Shown here: piece by piece, positions 9,193 to 17,108 of the stretch
Layout: each line of letters begins with the position of its first letter
Position numbering within the stretch: position 1 is the stretch's first letter
Source of the DNA: Pseudomonadota bacterium
Lineage (GTDB): Bacteria > Myxococcota_A > UBA9042
Length of the DNA stretch: 32,981 nucleotides
NCBI GenBank assembly: GCA_005792545.1
Contig: SXRM01000202.1
Location: forward strand, 1 to 32,981
Direction of reading: 5' to 3'
Made by a program: the position numbers and the translations under genes
Notes under the pieces: generated by a model
Told to the model about the DNA's origin: nothing
Seen by the model: only the letters and a program-made list of their open reading frames with translations
Databases searched by the model: none

Positions 9193-11321
9193 CCGACTTC
9201 GACCGCCTTCACCCCTCGTTGCAATACCTGATCCGCGAAGTCTTGCGGTTTCACGGGTTGCGCCCGGTTCAAGAACAGACGATTGCGCCTGTGCTCGACG
9301 GCCGCGACTGCATCGTCTTGGCGCCAACCGCCGGTGGCAAGACCGAGGCAGCCGTCCTGCCCGCCTGGAGCCGTGTGCTGGCCGAGCGCTGGCCGCGCTG
9401 CAGTATCCTCTACATCTGCCCGCTGCGGGCGTTGCTCAACAACCAAGATGGCCGCCTGACGCGTTTGGCCGAAGCGGTGGGCCTCAAAGTCGGCAAGTGG
9501 CATGGCGATGTCTCGCCGGCCGAGCGCAAGCGCCTGTTGGCCGAGCCGCCCGACATGCTGCTCATCACCCCTGAGTCGATCGAGGTGCTGCTCATCCGGC
9601 CGAGCGGCGGTGCAGCGCAACTTCTCGATCAGGTTCGGCTTGCCATCGTCGATGAAGTGCACGCCTTTGCCAATGACGCGCGCGGCGCCCACCTGGTCAG
9701 CTTGATCGAGCGGCTGCAGCAGAGGGCAGGGCGCCACATCCAGCGTGTCGGTCTGTCGGCCACGGTGGGCAACCCCGTCGAGCTGGCCCGCTGGCTGCAA
9801 GGTGCCGGAGCGGCGCAGGCGCCGCTGGTCGTCGACCCGGGTGGTGCGCGTAAAGTGCCGAAGTTCACCTTCGATATCGGCGACGACGTCGCGTGGGCCG
9901 CGTCCTTGATTCGCGCCAAGGGGGCCACGCAAAAGCAGCTGGCCTTTGTGCAAAGCCGTACTCAGGCCGAGCGCCTCTCGGGCGCCTTGGGGCCCACGGC
10001 CCGCGCCTGGATCCACCACAGCGCCGTGGGCCGTGCGCGCCGCGCCGAAGCGGAACTGGCCTTCGAGTCCGAGCGGGTCGGCACACTGGTGGCAACCAGC
10101 AGCATGGAACTCGGCATCGACGTGGGCAATCTGGACGAGGTCATTCAGCTCGACGCTCCGGGTACCGTCGCATCCCTTGCGCAACGCCTGGGCCGCACCG
10201 GTCGCCGCGCCAACACCAACCCCTGCATGACGTTCTTGGCCGAAACCCCCGAGGATCTGGTCGTCTCGCTGGCGCTCGCCGAGCTGTTCCTCGCCGGCTG
10301 GATCGAAGATGTGGTGCCATCGACCCGCTCGTGGACGGTGCTTGTCCATCAGATTTTTGCGAATTTGCTCGAGACCAGTGGCATGACCCGCGGCCAGCTG
10401 CTGGCGCATTTGCAGCCGGTGCCTTCGTTTGCCGGCTTTGGCGAAGGTGAGTTGGGCCACCTGATCGACCACCTGCTTGTCGAGGGCTGGGTCGACACAG
10501 AGGGCGGCTTGCTGCTGCTCGGGCGCAAGGCTGAAAAAGTGTTCGGCGCCAAGAGTTTCTTCCGCCTGTACGCCGTCTTCGAGTCGCCCGACACCTTGAC
10601 CGTCCGCTGGGGCGATGACGAAATCGGTACCGTGCAATCGTGGTTCGCCCTGCAACTCCGCGGTGCTCGCCCGACCGTTCGCTTGGCGGGCCGCGCTTGG
10701 CGGATCACGCACCTCGACCCGGCCCGCGGCGTGGTCCACGTCGAGCCGGGCGACCACGGCGACGTGCCCAGCTGGACCGGCCGCCCCAACGTATACAGCC
10801 GTCAGGTCTGCGAGAAAGTCCGGGAACTGCTCGCCGGTGGCGCCGCGCCTGAGGGCTGCACACCGGCGGCTCGGGCCGCGCTTGAGGCCGTGCGCCGGCA
10901 GTTGGAGCACTTAAACCTGAGCGGTGACGCACGACCTATCGAGGAAACGAAAGACCGTACGATCTGGCACACTTTTGCCGGCGGCCGCATCAACGCCGTC
11001 CTGGCGCGCCTTCTGGAGCACGAGTGTGGTGCGCCGGTCAGCGCCAGCAACCTGAACGTGAAGCTGCAGGCGCGTGGCGCGCGGGCCCGTGCTGCGATCG
11101 AGAGCGTGATCAACCAGTTGACGACGGGGCAGTTGCCACCGGACGACGAGTGGGCTGTGTTCGACACCGAGAAGAAGGCCGCAGTGCTGTCGGCGTTTCA
11201 GGCGTGCTTGCCGCACGATGTGGAGCAGGAGTTCCTGCGCGAGTCGTTGTTGCCGCTGGCAGCTGCGCGGCGCTGGCTTCTCGCCAGCGAATGGCCTCAG
11301 ATCAAGTCGGTCGCGCGCTGA
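9189..11321 (+). CDS. brxHI: BREX-associated Lhr-like superfamily 2 helicase BrxHI
   Basis: A 710-residue DEAD/DEAH-type helicase with all core motifs visible. Motif I is APTAGGKT (45-52), motif II is DEVH (about 154-157), motif III is SAT (about 189), and motif VI is QRLGRTGRR (about 331-339). The C-terminal half resembles the extra domains of Lhr-type helicases, as expected for BrxHI of BREX-2. The start is GTG in a GTGA overlap with brxD. It is the last gene of the visible BREX operon. The next gene converges on it, leaving 124 bp (11322-11445) with no gene or obvious integration remnant, so this is the right border of the defence locus. Confidence 0.9.
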   Translation: MTDFDRLHPSLQYLIREVLRFHGLRPVQEQTIAPVLDGRDCIVLAPTAGGKTEAAVLPAWSRVLAERWPRCSILYICPLRALLNNQDGRLTRLAEAVGLKVGKWHGDVSPAERKRLLAEPPDMLLITPESIEVLLIRPSGGAAQLLDQVRLAIVDEVHAFANDARGAHLVSLIERLQQRAGRHIQRVGLSATVGNPVELARWLQGAGAAQAPLVVDPGGARKVPKFTFDIGDDVAWAASLIRAKGATQKQLAFVQSRTQAERLSGALGPTARAWIHHSAVGRARRAEAELAFESERVGTLVATSSMELGIDVGNLDEVIQLDAPGTVASLAQRLGRTGRRANTNPCMTFLAETPEDLVVSLALAELFLAGWIEDVVPSTRSWTVLVHQIFANLLETSGMTRGQLLAHLQPVPSFAGFGEGELGHLIDHLLVEGWVDTEGGLLLLGRKAEKVFGAKSFFRLYAVFESPDTLTVRWGDDEIGTVQSWFALQLRGARPTVRLAGRAWRITHLDPARGVVHVEPGDHGDVPSWTGRPNVYSRQVCEKVRELLAGGAAPEGCTPAARAALEAVRRQLEHLNLSGDARPIEETKDRTIWHTFAGGRINAVLARLLEHECGAPVSASNLNVKLQARGARARAAIESVINQLTTGQLPPDDEWAVFDTEKKAAVLSAFQACLPHDVEQEFLRESLLPLAAARRWLLASEWPQIKSVAR

Positions 11322-11445
11322 ATGTCCGCGGGCACCTGCCCAAGGCAAAGCGCCGAAGTGAGCTCGCAAAATCTCGACACTTGCGCGCCACTCAGGTTCC
11401 TCGCCTGTCGCGGCCCGGCGTCATGTATGCGCTGCAGCCTGGCAC

Positions 11446-13818
11446 TCAGAATTCCCAGCCTAGCAAGACCCTCACGCCTCGACCGGCACCGTCCATGCCC
11501 GACCCGTGCACGCGGTACCGTACATCGAGCAAGTTGGTCGCGTCGCCGTCCACGCGGACAGCCTTGATACCAGTGAAGGGCTCGCGCCACCGCCAGCCGG
11601 CGCGCAGGTTGACGGTCATCCAACCTGGCGTGCCAGGACAGGTCGCGCCCGCGTACGGCGTTCCCGGCTTGGCGGGATCCTCGCAGATGCGCAGGTCTTT
11701 GGTGTCGCCGGTGTTCAGGCGGGTCTGCTCGGCCGTTGCTCGCAGCCACGGTTCTATGTGCAGGCCCTGGTCGGCCGACTGCCAGCGCAGCCCGAACAGG
11801 GCGTTGAGCGGCGGCGCGCGCCGCAGCGGCTGTGTGGTGCCATTGGCGGCCGTGGTGTCGCCTTGCAGCCAGTTGACGATCGCCCAGGGTCGCACGCCGA
11901 GCAGCGACGGTCCGCGAACGGAGAACTCCGCGCCCTGGATGGCGGCAGTCCCGAGGTTGACCCGTCGCGACACCGGTTTGCACTTGGCGTCGCCGAGGGC
12001 TGTGCAGCCGAGGTCGGCGGCGTCGACACCGTAGCTCGCGTAGTTGCTCGCCGCCACAGTCTCGCGGTCGATGAAATCGCTTACGGAATTGCGATACACC
12101 GACAGTAGCGCCCGCGCACCGCCCAGGTTTAGCCGTAGCCCCAGTTCGATAGCGGCGATGCGTTCCGCGCCCAGGTTGGCGTTGGGCACCTCAAACTGGT
12201 CGCCAGTGTTGCCTAGGACGGTGGTTTCTTGCAGATTCGGTGCGCGCAGCCCGTTGGAGTAGTTGCCGAACACCGCTACGGCTTCGCCAAGGTTGAGTAC
12301 AGCTCCACCGGTCGCAGCCATGACCGGCAGCGCATACTTGACGTCGCCCACGCCGGGCACGTTGGCCGCGAACGCAGACACCCAGCCGCCGCGGCCGCCA
12401 ACATTGAGCGACGCCGCCCAGCCCTCGCCGCGCAGCGCCTGCCAGTCGGCGTGAGCAAAGCCTCCAAGCTGGGTATGGGTGCTGCCGCTGGAAAAGTTGC
12501 CGCGGTCCAGGGCCTTCCAGGCTTGTGCGGCGACCCCATTGCGGCGTTGGCGGGCGCTGGACTGCACGCTGTCGTGCCAACCCTCGGCGCCTACGGTGAC
12601 TCGCAGTCGTTCGTCGTCCGCGTGAAGCCGCGCCGTCGCAAGGGCGCCAACCGTCAGCACGTCATCGGTAAACTCGTCGTGACGGGTGACGCTTGCGGGC
12701 AGATCGGTGGCCGGATCGCGCGCGCGGGCGATGCCGTCGGCCGCACACACGTCCAGGCTGGGCACCGCGCCGGACTTGAGCGTGCACCGCGCAACCCCAG
12801 CGACCTCCGAGTGGCCGTGGGCCACGGCCGCGAAGCGCACATAGCGCGTGAGGCCTTCTTGCACTTCGCGGTTCAGCTCAATCCAAGCAAAGGTATCGCG
12901 GTTGTCATAGTTGCGCACGATGCCGCGGCCGAGGTCGTCAGTACGGCCCGCGCCGGCGACGGAATTGCCGAGCACCGCACCCTGCAGCGACCAGGCCTCG
13001 TCCAGGCGCACGGCCGCGCGAGCGTGCCAGCCCGTTTGTGCATAGTCAGAGGCGCGCGCCAACTCGCCGCCGCCCAGCCGCAACGCACCATGGTCGCGAA
13101 ATGCAGCGCCAATTTCGTAGGCCACGCGGTCGCCGGCCCAGCCACTGTGTGCGCCAAACGCCGTGCCGCTGTCCGCGCTGTCGTAGCTGCCCCAAACGCG
13201 CCCATTCGGCATGCCACCGGTGCCAAAGCGCGGCAACGGTGGCAAGTACACGCCAATCACGCCGCCCATGGCATCGCTGCCGTACAGTGCACCGCCAGGG
13301 CCCAACAATACTTCGATGCGGTCGACAGCCGACAGGTCGATGGTGGCGAGGTACTGATTCGGGCCGGTGCGAAACGTCGAGTTGTTGAAGCGCAAGCCCT
13401 CGATGACGATGAGGTTCTGTGGACCGATGAGGCCGCGCAAAAGCGGCGAACCAGCGCCGCGGTTGGTCACCTGACCGAACGAGCCTGGCAACTGCGCAGT
13501 CGCGGCCGCGGTCGATTCGGCCTGGCTCGTGCGCAAGCGTTCTGCGCCCAGCGGATGGACGCTGCGGTCGAGGTCGATGTCGCGCACCCGACCAGCGCGG
13601 CGCCCTTCGACGACGAGGTCGTAGCCGCTGTCGTCCGGCGTCGCCGCGACTTCGCTACCCGGAGCAGCGTGTCCAGCCGCCGCGGGCCTCGCCTCATCAC
13701 TTGGAGTCGCCGATGCAGTTGGCAAGGACGCCTCTTGAGCCCAGGCTGGCGTGACCAAGGTTAGGCCCAAAACGCCGGTCGCCAGCCTCGCCCACCAGCA
13801 AGCTGATTGCTTGCGCAT
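11446..13818 (-). CDS. TonB-dependent outer-membrane receptor
   Basis: A 790-residue outer-membrane transporter precursor. The chosen start at 13818 gives a clean Sec signal peptide (basic MRKQ, hydrophobic core, cleavage near PAWA/QE at 27-28); the frame is open 195 nt further upstream, but that extension is Arg/Pro-rich and would bury the signal. A plug domain follows (about 60-190) with RGLIGPQNLIVIEGLRFNN and VDRIEVLLGPGGALYGSDAMGGVI, both typical. The rest is beta-barrel sequence ending in a terminal Phe (GWEF). A Cys pair (DLGCTALGDAKC) sits in a predicted extracellular loop. Substrate is not evident; siderophore, haem or cobalamin are the usual ligands. It is divergent from a binding-protein/two-component operon, which suggests ligand-responsive control. 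Confidence 0.93.
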   Translation of the reverse strand: MRKQSACWWARLATGVLGLTLVTPAWAQEASLPTASATPSDEARPAAAGHAAPGSEVAATPDDSGYDLVVEGRRAGRVRDIDLDRSVHPLGAERLRTSQAESTAAATAQLPGSFGQVTNRGAGSPLLRGLIGPQNLIVIEGLRFNNSTFRTGPNQYLATIDLSAVDRIEVLLGPGGALYGSDAMGGVIGVYLPPLPRFGTGGMPNGRVWGSYDSADSGTAFGAHSGWAGDRVAYEIGAAFRDHGALRLGGGELARASDYAQTGWHARAAVRLDEAWSLQGAVLGNSVAGAGRTDDLGRGIVRNYDNRDTFAWIELNREVQEGLTRYVRFAAVAHGHSEVAGVARCTLKSGAVPSLDVCAADGIARARDPATDLPASVTRHDEFTDDVLTVGALATARLHADDERLRVTVGAEGWHDSVQSSARQRRNGVAAQAWKALDRGNFSSGSTHTQLGGFAHADWQALRGEGWAASLNVGGRGGWVSAFAANVPGVGDVKYALPVMAATGGAVLNLGEAVAVFGNYSNGLRAPNLQETTVLGNTGDQFEVPNANLGAERIAAIELGLRLNLGGARALLSVYRNSVSDFIDRETVAASNYASYGVDAADLGCTALGDAKCKPVSRRVNLGTAAIQGAEFSVRGPSLLGVRPWAIVNWLQGDTTAANGTTQPLRRAPPLNALFGLRWQSADQGLHIEPWLRATAEQTRLNTGDTKDLRICEDPAKPGTPYAGATCPGTPGWMTVNLRAGWRWREPFTGIKAVRVDGDATNLLDVRYRVHGSGMDGAGRGVRVLLGWEF

Positions 13819-13890
13819 CCTCAAATCCCTGCCGGACCGCCGTTGCGACGGCCAGCCCCAGGATGGCGCGAATGCGATGGACCGACAATT

Positions 13891-13908
13891 GGGGAAAACA
13901 CCTATTGG
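13891..13908 (+). promoter_or_regulatory. Candidate regulator box between TonB receptor and sensor operon (copy 1)
   Basis: GGGGAAAACACCTATTGG lies in the 180-bp divergent intergenic region, 73 bp upstream of the TonB receptor start. It matches 15 of 18 positions, without gaps and in the same orientation, to a site at 22573-22590 upstream of another - strand gene. The neighbouring response regulator is the obvious candidate to bind it, but that is inference. Confidence 0.4.
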
Positions 13909-13998
13909 AATCACCACGGGCGCCATCGACAACGCCCGCCATTCGCGGCAGGATCGCCGCGCGGGACAAATAACGTAGCCCCCACAAATCTGGTGCCT

Positions 13999-14904
13999 AT
14001 GCCGAGCCCCCACCGCGCAAGAACCGCCGTCGCTGCGCTGTGGTCCATCGTGGCCTTGGTGGTCGTCGCTCAGGCCTTGTTTCTCGCAGTTTCGCTCGCT
14101 CCTGCCTTTGAGCTCCTGCCGCCCAAGGTCAGCCCCGACACCGCACGGCGCGTGGTGCGCAGCGCAGGTCCCTGGCTGCTGGCCGGCTCAGGCAGCAATC
14201 TGGCGCTGACGCGGGCGTTGGTCGCGGCATGCACGCCGGCAGGCGCTGTGACACCCACGGTCGCCGAAAGCATCGGCAGTACGGGCGGCGTGCGGGCGTT
14301 GCTCGATGGCGCGATTGACGGCGCGCTGGTGTCCCGGCCGTTGCGGCCGGCAGAGCTTCGTTCGGGGCTGCAAGTGCTGCCCTACGCACGCGTGCCGGTT
14401 GTCCTGGCCGCGCACCCGGACACGCCACCGGTCGACTGGCGCAGCGAGGACTTGCTTGCGGCCTTTGGGGGGCAACAGGCAAGGTGGCCGCGGGGCCAGC
14501 CGCTTGTGGTGTTCCAGCGCGAGCCGGGAGACTCGAGCCACCTGGCTGTTGCGCGCGCACTACCGGCCTTTGCCCAAGTGGACGCCGACAACGCGCGCAC
14601 CAGACGTTGGCGAACGCTCTACCACGACGCAGCGATGTTGCGGACTGTCACCCACACGCCCGACGCGGTCGGGTTGTCGGACCTGGCGACCATTCGATTG
14701 CAGGGAGTCGCCGTTGCCCTGTTGACCTACAACGGCGTCCAGCCGGGAGCCGAGACGGTGCGGCAAGGCGCGTGGCCATTTTACAAGGACTTGTCACTCA
14801 TCCTGACAGCTGAGGCCCCCGCTGAGCTTCGTCAGCTAGCAGCGTGCATGCGCGGGCCGCCGGCGCAACCGGTCTTGCGGCGCGCCGAAGCCGTGGGGCT
14901 TTAG
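13999..14904 (+). CDS. Membrane-anchored PstS-like periplasmic substrate-binding protein
   Basis: A 301-residue protein with an uncleaved-looking N-terminal helix (about 8-30) followed by a type II periplasmic binding fold. GSGSNLALTRAL (about 55-66) resembles the anion-binding loop of phosphate/sulfate-type binding proteins, and a later GDSSHLAVARALP segment is also typical. The start at ATG 13999 puts the helix at the N-terminus; the same frame is open further upstream but reads as low-complexity, Arg/Pro-rich sequence. No permease or ATPase gene is adjacent. Instead, a histidine kinase follows 3 bp after the stop, so the protein may serve as a ligand sensor for that kinase or feed the neighbouring TonB receptor pathway rather than an ABC importer. 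Ligand unknown. Confidence 0.75.
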   Translation: MPSPHRARTAVAALWSIVALVVVAQALFLAVSLAPAFELLPPKVSPDTARRVVRSAGPWLLAGSGSNLALTRALVAACTPAGAVTPTVAESIGSTGGVRALLDGAIDGALVSRPLRPAELRSGLQVLPYARVPVVLAAHPDTPPVDWRSEDLLAAFGGQQARWPRGQPLVVFQREPGDSSHLAVARALPAFAQVDADNARTRRWRTLYHDAAMLRTVTHTPDAVGLSDLATIRLQGVAVALLTYNGVQPGAETVRQGAWPFYKDLSLILTAEAPAELRQLAACMRGPPAQPVLRRAEAVGL

Positions 14905-14907
14905 GCG

Positions 14908-16176
14908 ATGAGCATGCAACCGCCCATGCAACTGGTGTCGCGTCTGCGGGCCCTTTTGGAACCCCTGGTTGCCATCGTCTGGGTGACGGTCTGGCTGTCC
15001 GCGCCGGTGCTGTGGCTGTCCTTCACCGTCACCGAACTGCGCTTGCAGGCCAACGCCGCCGCGGCGCAACTGGCTGAGCGGATCGGCCGCGAGTCCGACG
15101 AGCAACCCGAGCTGTGGCGCTACGATTCTCTCAAGCTTTTGCAGAATGCGCGGCCGATGCTCGCGAATTCGGACCTCGCGGCCGTGCGGCTGGTCGACCA
15201 CAACGGCGTGTCGCTCGATGCGCTGTCCGAAGAGGGCGCCGAGCAGCAGACGTTGGTGTGGCAGGCGTTTCCCGTTCAAGTGGGCGGTGCCGCGCAGGGA
15301 CATGTGTGGGTGGCGGCCTCCTTGGGACGGGCGCTGCGCACTGCGTCGATACTGCTGGCAGCCTTCGGTTTGTTGGCCGCCGGCCTTGGCGTGCTTTTGT
15401 GGCGGGTGCCGTTGCACGCCGTGCGGTCGGCTGAACAGCGCCTGAGCGAGCTGTGGGACCAGCGCGAGGCGTCGCGACAGGCTCTGCAAAGGCACAACGA
15501 AGAACTGGAAGTGCAGGTCGCCGGGCGAACGGCAGAACTGCGCGCAATGTCGGCGCGGGCCACCAACGTCCAGGCCGCCGAACGCAAAGCGCTGGCCCGC
15601 GAGTTGCACGACGAACTGGGGCAAACGCTCACCGGCTTGCGGTTGCGCCTGCAAGTGGCGGCAAACGCGGACCCCTCGCTTGGCACTGGGGTAGCACTGG
15701 TCGACAAGGCGATCGAAGGCGTGCGCCGCGCCGTGCTGTCGTTGGCGCCGGCTAGCTTGGATGAGCTCGGTCTTGCACAAGCCATCGCGCGCCTGTGCGA
15801 AGGGGTGCAGGAGAGCCACGGCATCGCGGTCGCCTATGCCACCAATCTGCAGGCCGAGGCGACGGACGCCGCGGTCGAGCTGGCGGCCTACCGCATTACC
15901 CAAGAAGCGCTGACCAACGTCGTGCGCCACAGCGGCGCCCACCGGGTCGAGGTGTCGCTGACGGTCACGGCGGAGTCGATGTCGCTGCTTGTCTGCGACG
16001 ACGGCAAGGGCATCGGCGCGGCGCCACCGCGCGCGGGTCTGACCAGCATGCGCGAGCGAGCAGCCTTGCTTGGCGGCACCCTGCAGGCCACAGCGGGCGA
16101 TGGCGGCGGAACGCGCATCGAGGCTGTCTTGCCATTGACGCCTGCCGGCGCCAACCCTGGGAGTCCGGTGCCATGA
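14908..16176 (+). CDS. NarL-type sensor histidine kinase
   Basis: A 422-residue inner-membrane kinase. TM1 is at about 20-42, a ~100-residue periplasmic segment follows, and TM2 is at about 144-167. A coiled coil (about 172-215) leads into a HisKA_3 dimerisation domain with phospho-acceptor His234 in ARELHDELGQT, then an HATPase_c domain with the N box around Asn337 (ALTNVVRHSGA) and the G1 box DDGKGIG at 364-370. The periplasmic part is too short for a full binding protein fold, consistent with sensing through the upstream binding protein. The start is ATG 14908, 3 bp after that gene's stop; another ATG 4 codons in is possible. The stop overlaps the response regulator start (ATGA), so kinase and regulator are coupled. 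Confidence 0.93.
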   Translation: MSMQPPMQLVSRLRALLEPLVAIVWVTVWLSAPVLWLSFTVTELRLQANAAAAQLAERIGRESDEQPELWRYDSLKLLQNARPMLANSDLAAVRLVDHNGVSLDALSEEGAEQQTLVWQAFPVQVGGAAQGHVWVAASLGRALRTASILLAAFGLLAAGLGVLLWRVPLHAVRSAEQRLSELWDQREASRQALQRHNEELEVQVAGRTAELRAMSARATNVQAAERKALARELHDELGQTLTGLRLRLQVAANADPSLGTGVALVDKAIEGVRRAVLSLAPASLDELGLAQAIARLCEGVQESHGIAVAYATNLQAEATDAAVELAAYRITQEALTNVVRHSGAHRVEVSLTVTAESMSLLVCDDGKGIGAAPPRAGLTSMRERAALLGGTLQATAGDGGGTRIEAVLPLTPAGANPGSPVP

Positions 16177-16808
16177 ACGTCATCCGCATCCTGCTGTGCG
16201 ACGACCACGCTATCGTGCGGCAGGGTTTGCGCGCGCTGTTTTCCACGACACCAGACCTGTGCGTGGTTGGCGAGGCGGACCGCGGCGACACGGTGGTGGC
16301 GCTGGTGCAAGCGCTCGATCCCGACGTGTGCGTGCTCGACCTCTCGTTGCCGGGGTTGCACGGCGTTGCCGCCGCGGAACAATTGCGGGCCTGCGCTCCC
16401 CGAACCCGCATTGTGGTGCTGTCGATGCACGCCGAAGACGAATTCGTGCGGCCGGCGATTCGAGCTGGCATTGCCGGCTATTTGGTCAAGGGTGCGGACT
16501 TGGACGAACTGGTCGCGGCGGTGCGCTCAGTGGCCGCGGGTGGCGCGTATTTCAGCGCCAGCGTGTCACATTGGGCGCCGGGGTCTGGGCAACCGACGAC
16601 CGCAACCGATCCGCAGCTGACCGCGCGCGAACGCGAGGTGTTGCAGGCTGTTGCCGATGGCCACACCAGCTTGCAGATCGGTGATATCTTAGGCATTAGC
16701 GCCAAGACCGTCGAAGTACACCGCGCCAACCTGATGAGCAAACTGGGCGTCCGCGACGTGGCCAGCCTGGTGCGGGTGGCGATTCGCAGGGGCCTCATCG
16801 CAGCTTAG
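16173..16808 (+). CDS. NarL/LuxR-family response regulator
   Basis: A 211-residue transcription factor. The receiver domain (1-120) has the acidic pair Asp10-Asp11, phospho-acceptor Asp56 (CVLDLSLPG), Ser84 (VVLSMHA) and Lys106 (GYLVKGAD). The C-terminal LuxR-type helix-turn-helix (about 148-210) includes LTAREREVLQAVADG and SAKTVEVHRANLMSKLGV. The start is ATG in the ATGA overlap with the kinase gene. It is the last gene of the three-gene operon and probably controls the divergent TonB receptor. A 45-nt dispersed repeat starts 4 bp after its stop codon. Confidence 0.95.
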   Translation: MNVIRILLCDDHAIVRQGLRALFSTTPDLCVVGEADRGDTVVALVQALDPDVCVLDLSLPGLHGVAAAEQLRACAPRTRIVVLSMHAEDEFVRPAIRAGIAGYLVKGADLDELVAAVRSVAAGGAYFSASVSHWAPGSGQPTTATDPQLTAREREVLQAVADGHTSLQIGDILGISAKTVEVHRANLMSKLGVRDVASLVRVAIRRGLIAA

Positions 16809-16811
16809 CTG

Positions 16812-16856
16812 GCTCGGTGGGTCGCAAGCTCGCGTCTTTGCAAGCCGACTCGCCGC
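16812..16856 (+). repeat. 45-nt dispersed repeat, copy 1
   Basis: This stretch matches the reverse complement of 22738-22782 at 44 of 45 positions (single T/G difference at 16835). The match ends at the copy boundaries: on one side is the end of the response-regulator gene, on the other unrelated sequence. The other copy lies inside a MITE-like element, so this may be a relic of the same element or a REP-like unit. Confidence 0.85.
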
Positions 16857-17002
16857 TCCCGGGTATCCACAGCGATCGAGTAATAGTGGGCAGGCTCCTT
16901 AGAAGGTGTAGACGTATTTTGCCTTCGCGAGCGGAATCAGGCGCCCGCCAGGCGAGGCGGAGGCCCTGCAACGACTGAGACGCACTACATGCGCGTCAAT
17001 GA

Positions 17003-17021
17003 GACAGTCCTGCGGACTGTC
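17003..17021. terminator. Perfect 8-bp hairpin with TGC loop
   Basis: GACAGTCC pairs with GGACTGTC around a three-base loop. There is no T-tract on either side, so a Rho-independent terminator role is only possible. It lies between two convergent genes, about 200 bp after the response regulator and 90 bp after the end of the - strand gene. Confidence 0.35.
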
Positions 17022-17108
17022 GAGGAGGAACAGGGCCGACAACAAAGCATGGCGGGATGGATGGTTACGCGCAGCCGGCGTTGATTCGTCAACACCCTCC
17101 ATAGGCTG

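Larger units (their letters stand above)
16809..17108. other. Intergenic region with repeat and hairpin, no supported gene
   Basis: These 300 bp separate the response regulator from a convergent - strand gene. They contain a 45-nt dispersed repeat (16812-16856), an imperfect stem around 16977-16995 (GACGC/GCGTC) and a perfect hairpin at 17003-17021. A 67-codon - strand frame (16899-17102) exists, but it has no recognisable domain or convincing ribosome-binding site, and I regard it as non-coding. Confidence 0.6.

Noticed and set aside
11322-11567. 81-codon + strand frame after brxHI
   Set aside because: It overlaps the 3' end of the TonB receptor gene antisense, has no ribosome-binding site, and its translation shows no domain.
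13819-14013. N-terminal extension of the TonB receptor frame
   Set aside because: Starting upstream would place 65 Arg/Pro-rich residues before a textbook signal peptide and overlap the divergent promoter region.
16899-17102. 67-codon - strand frame
   Set aside because: It has no ribosome-binding site or recognisable domain, and overlaps hairpins and repeats typical of non-coding DNA.
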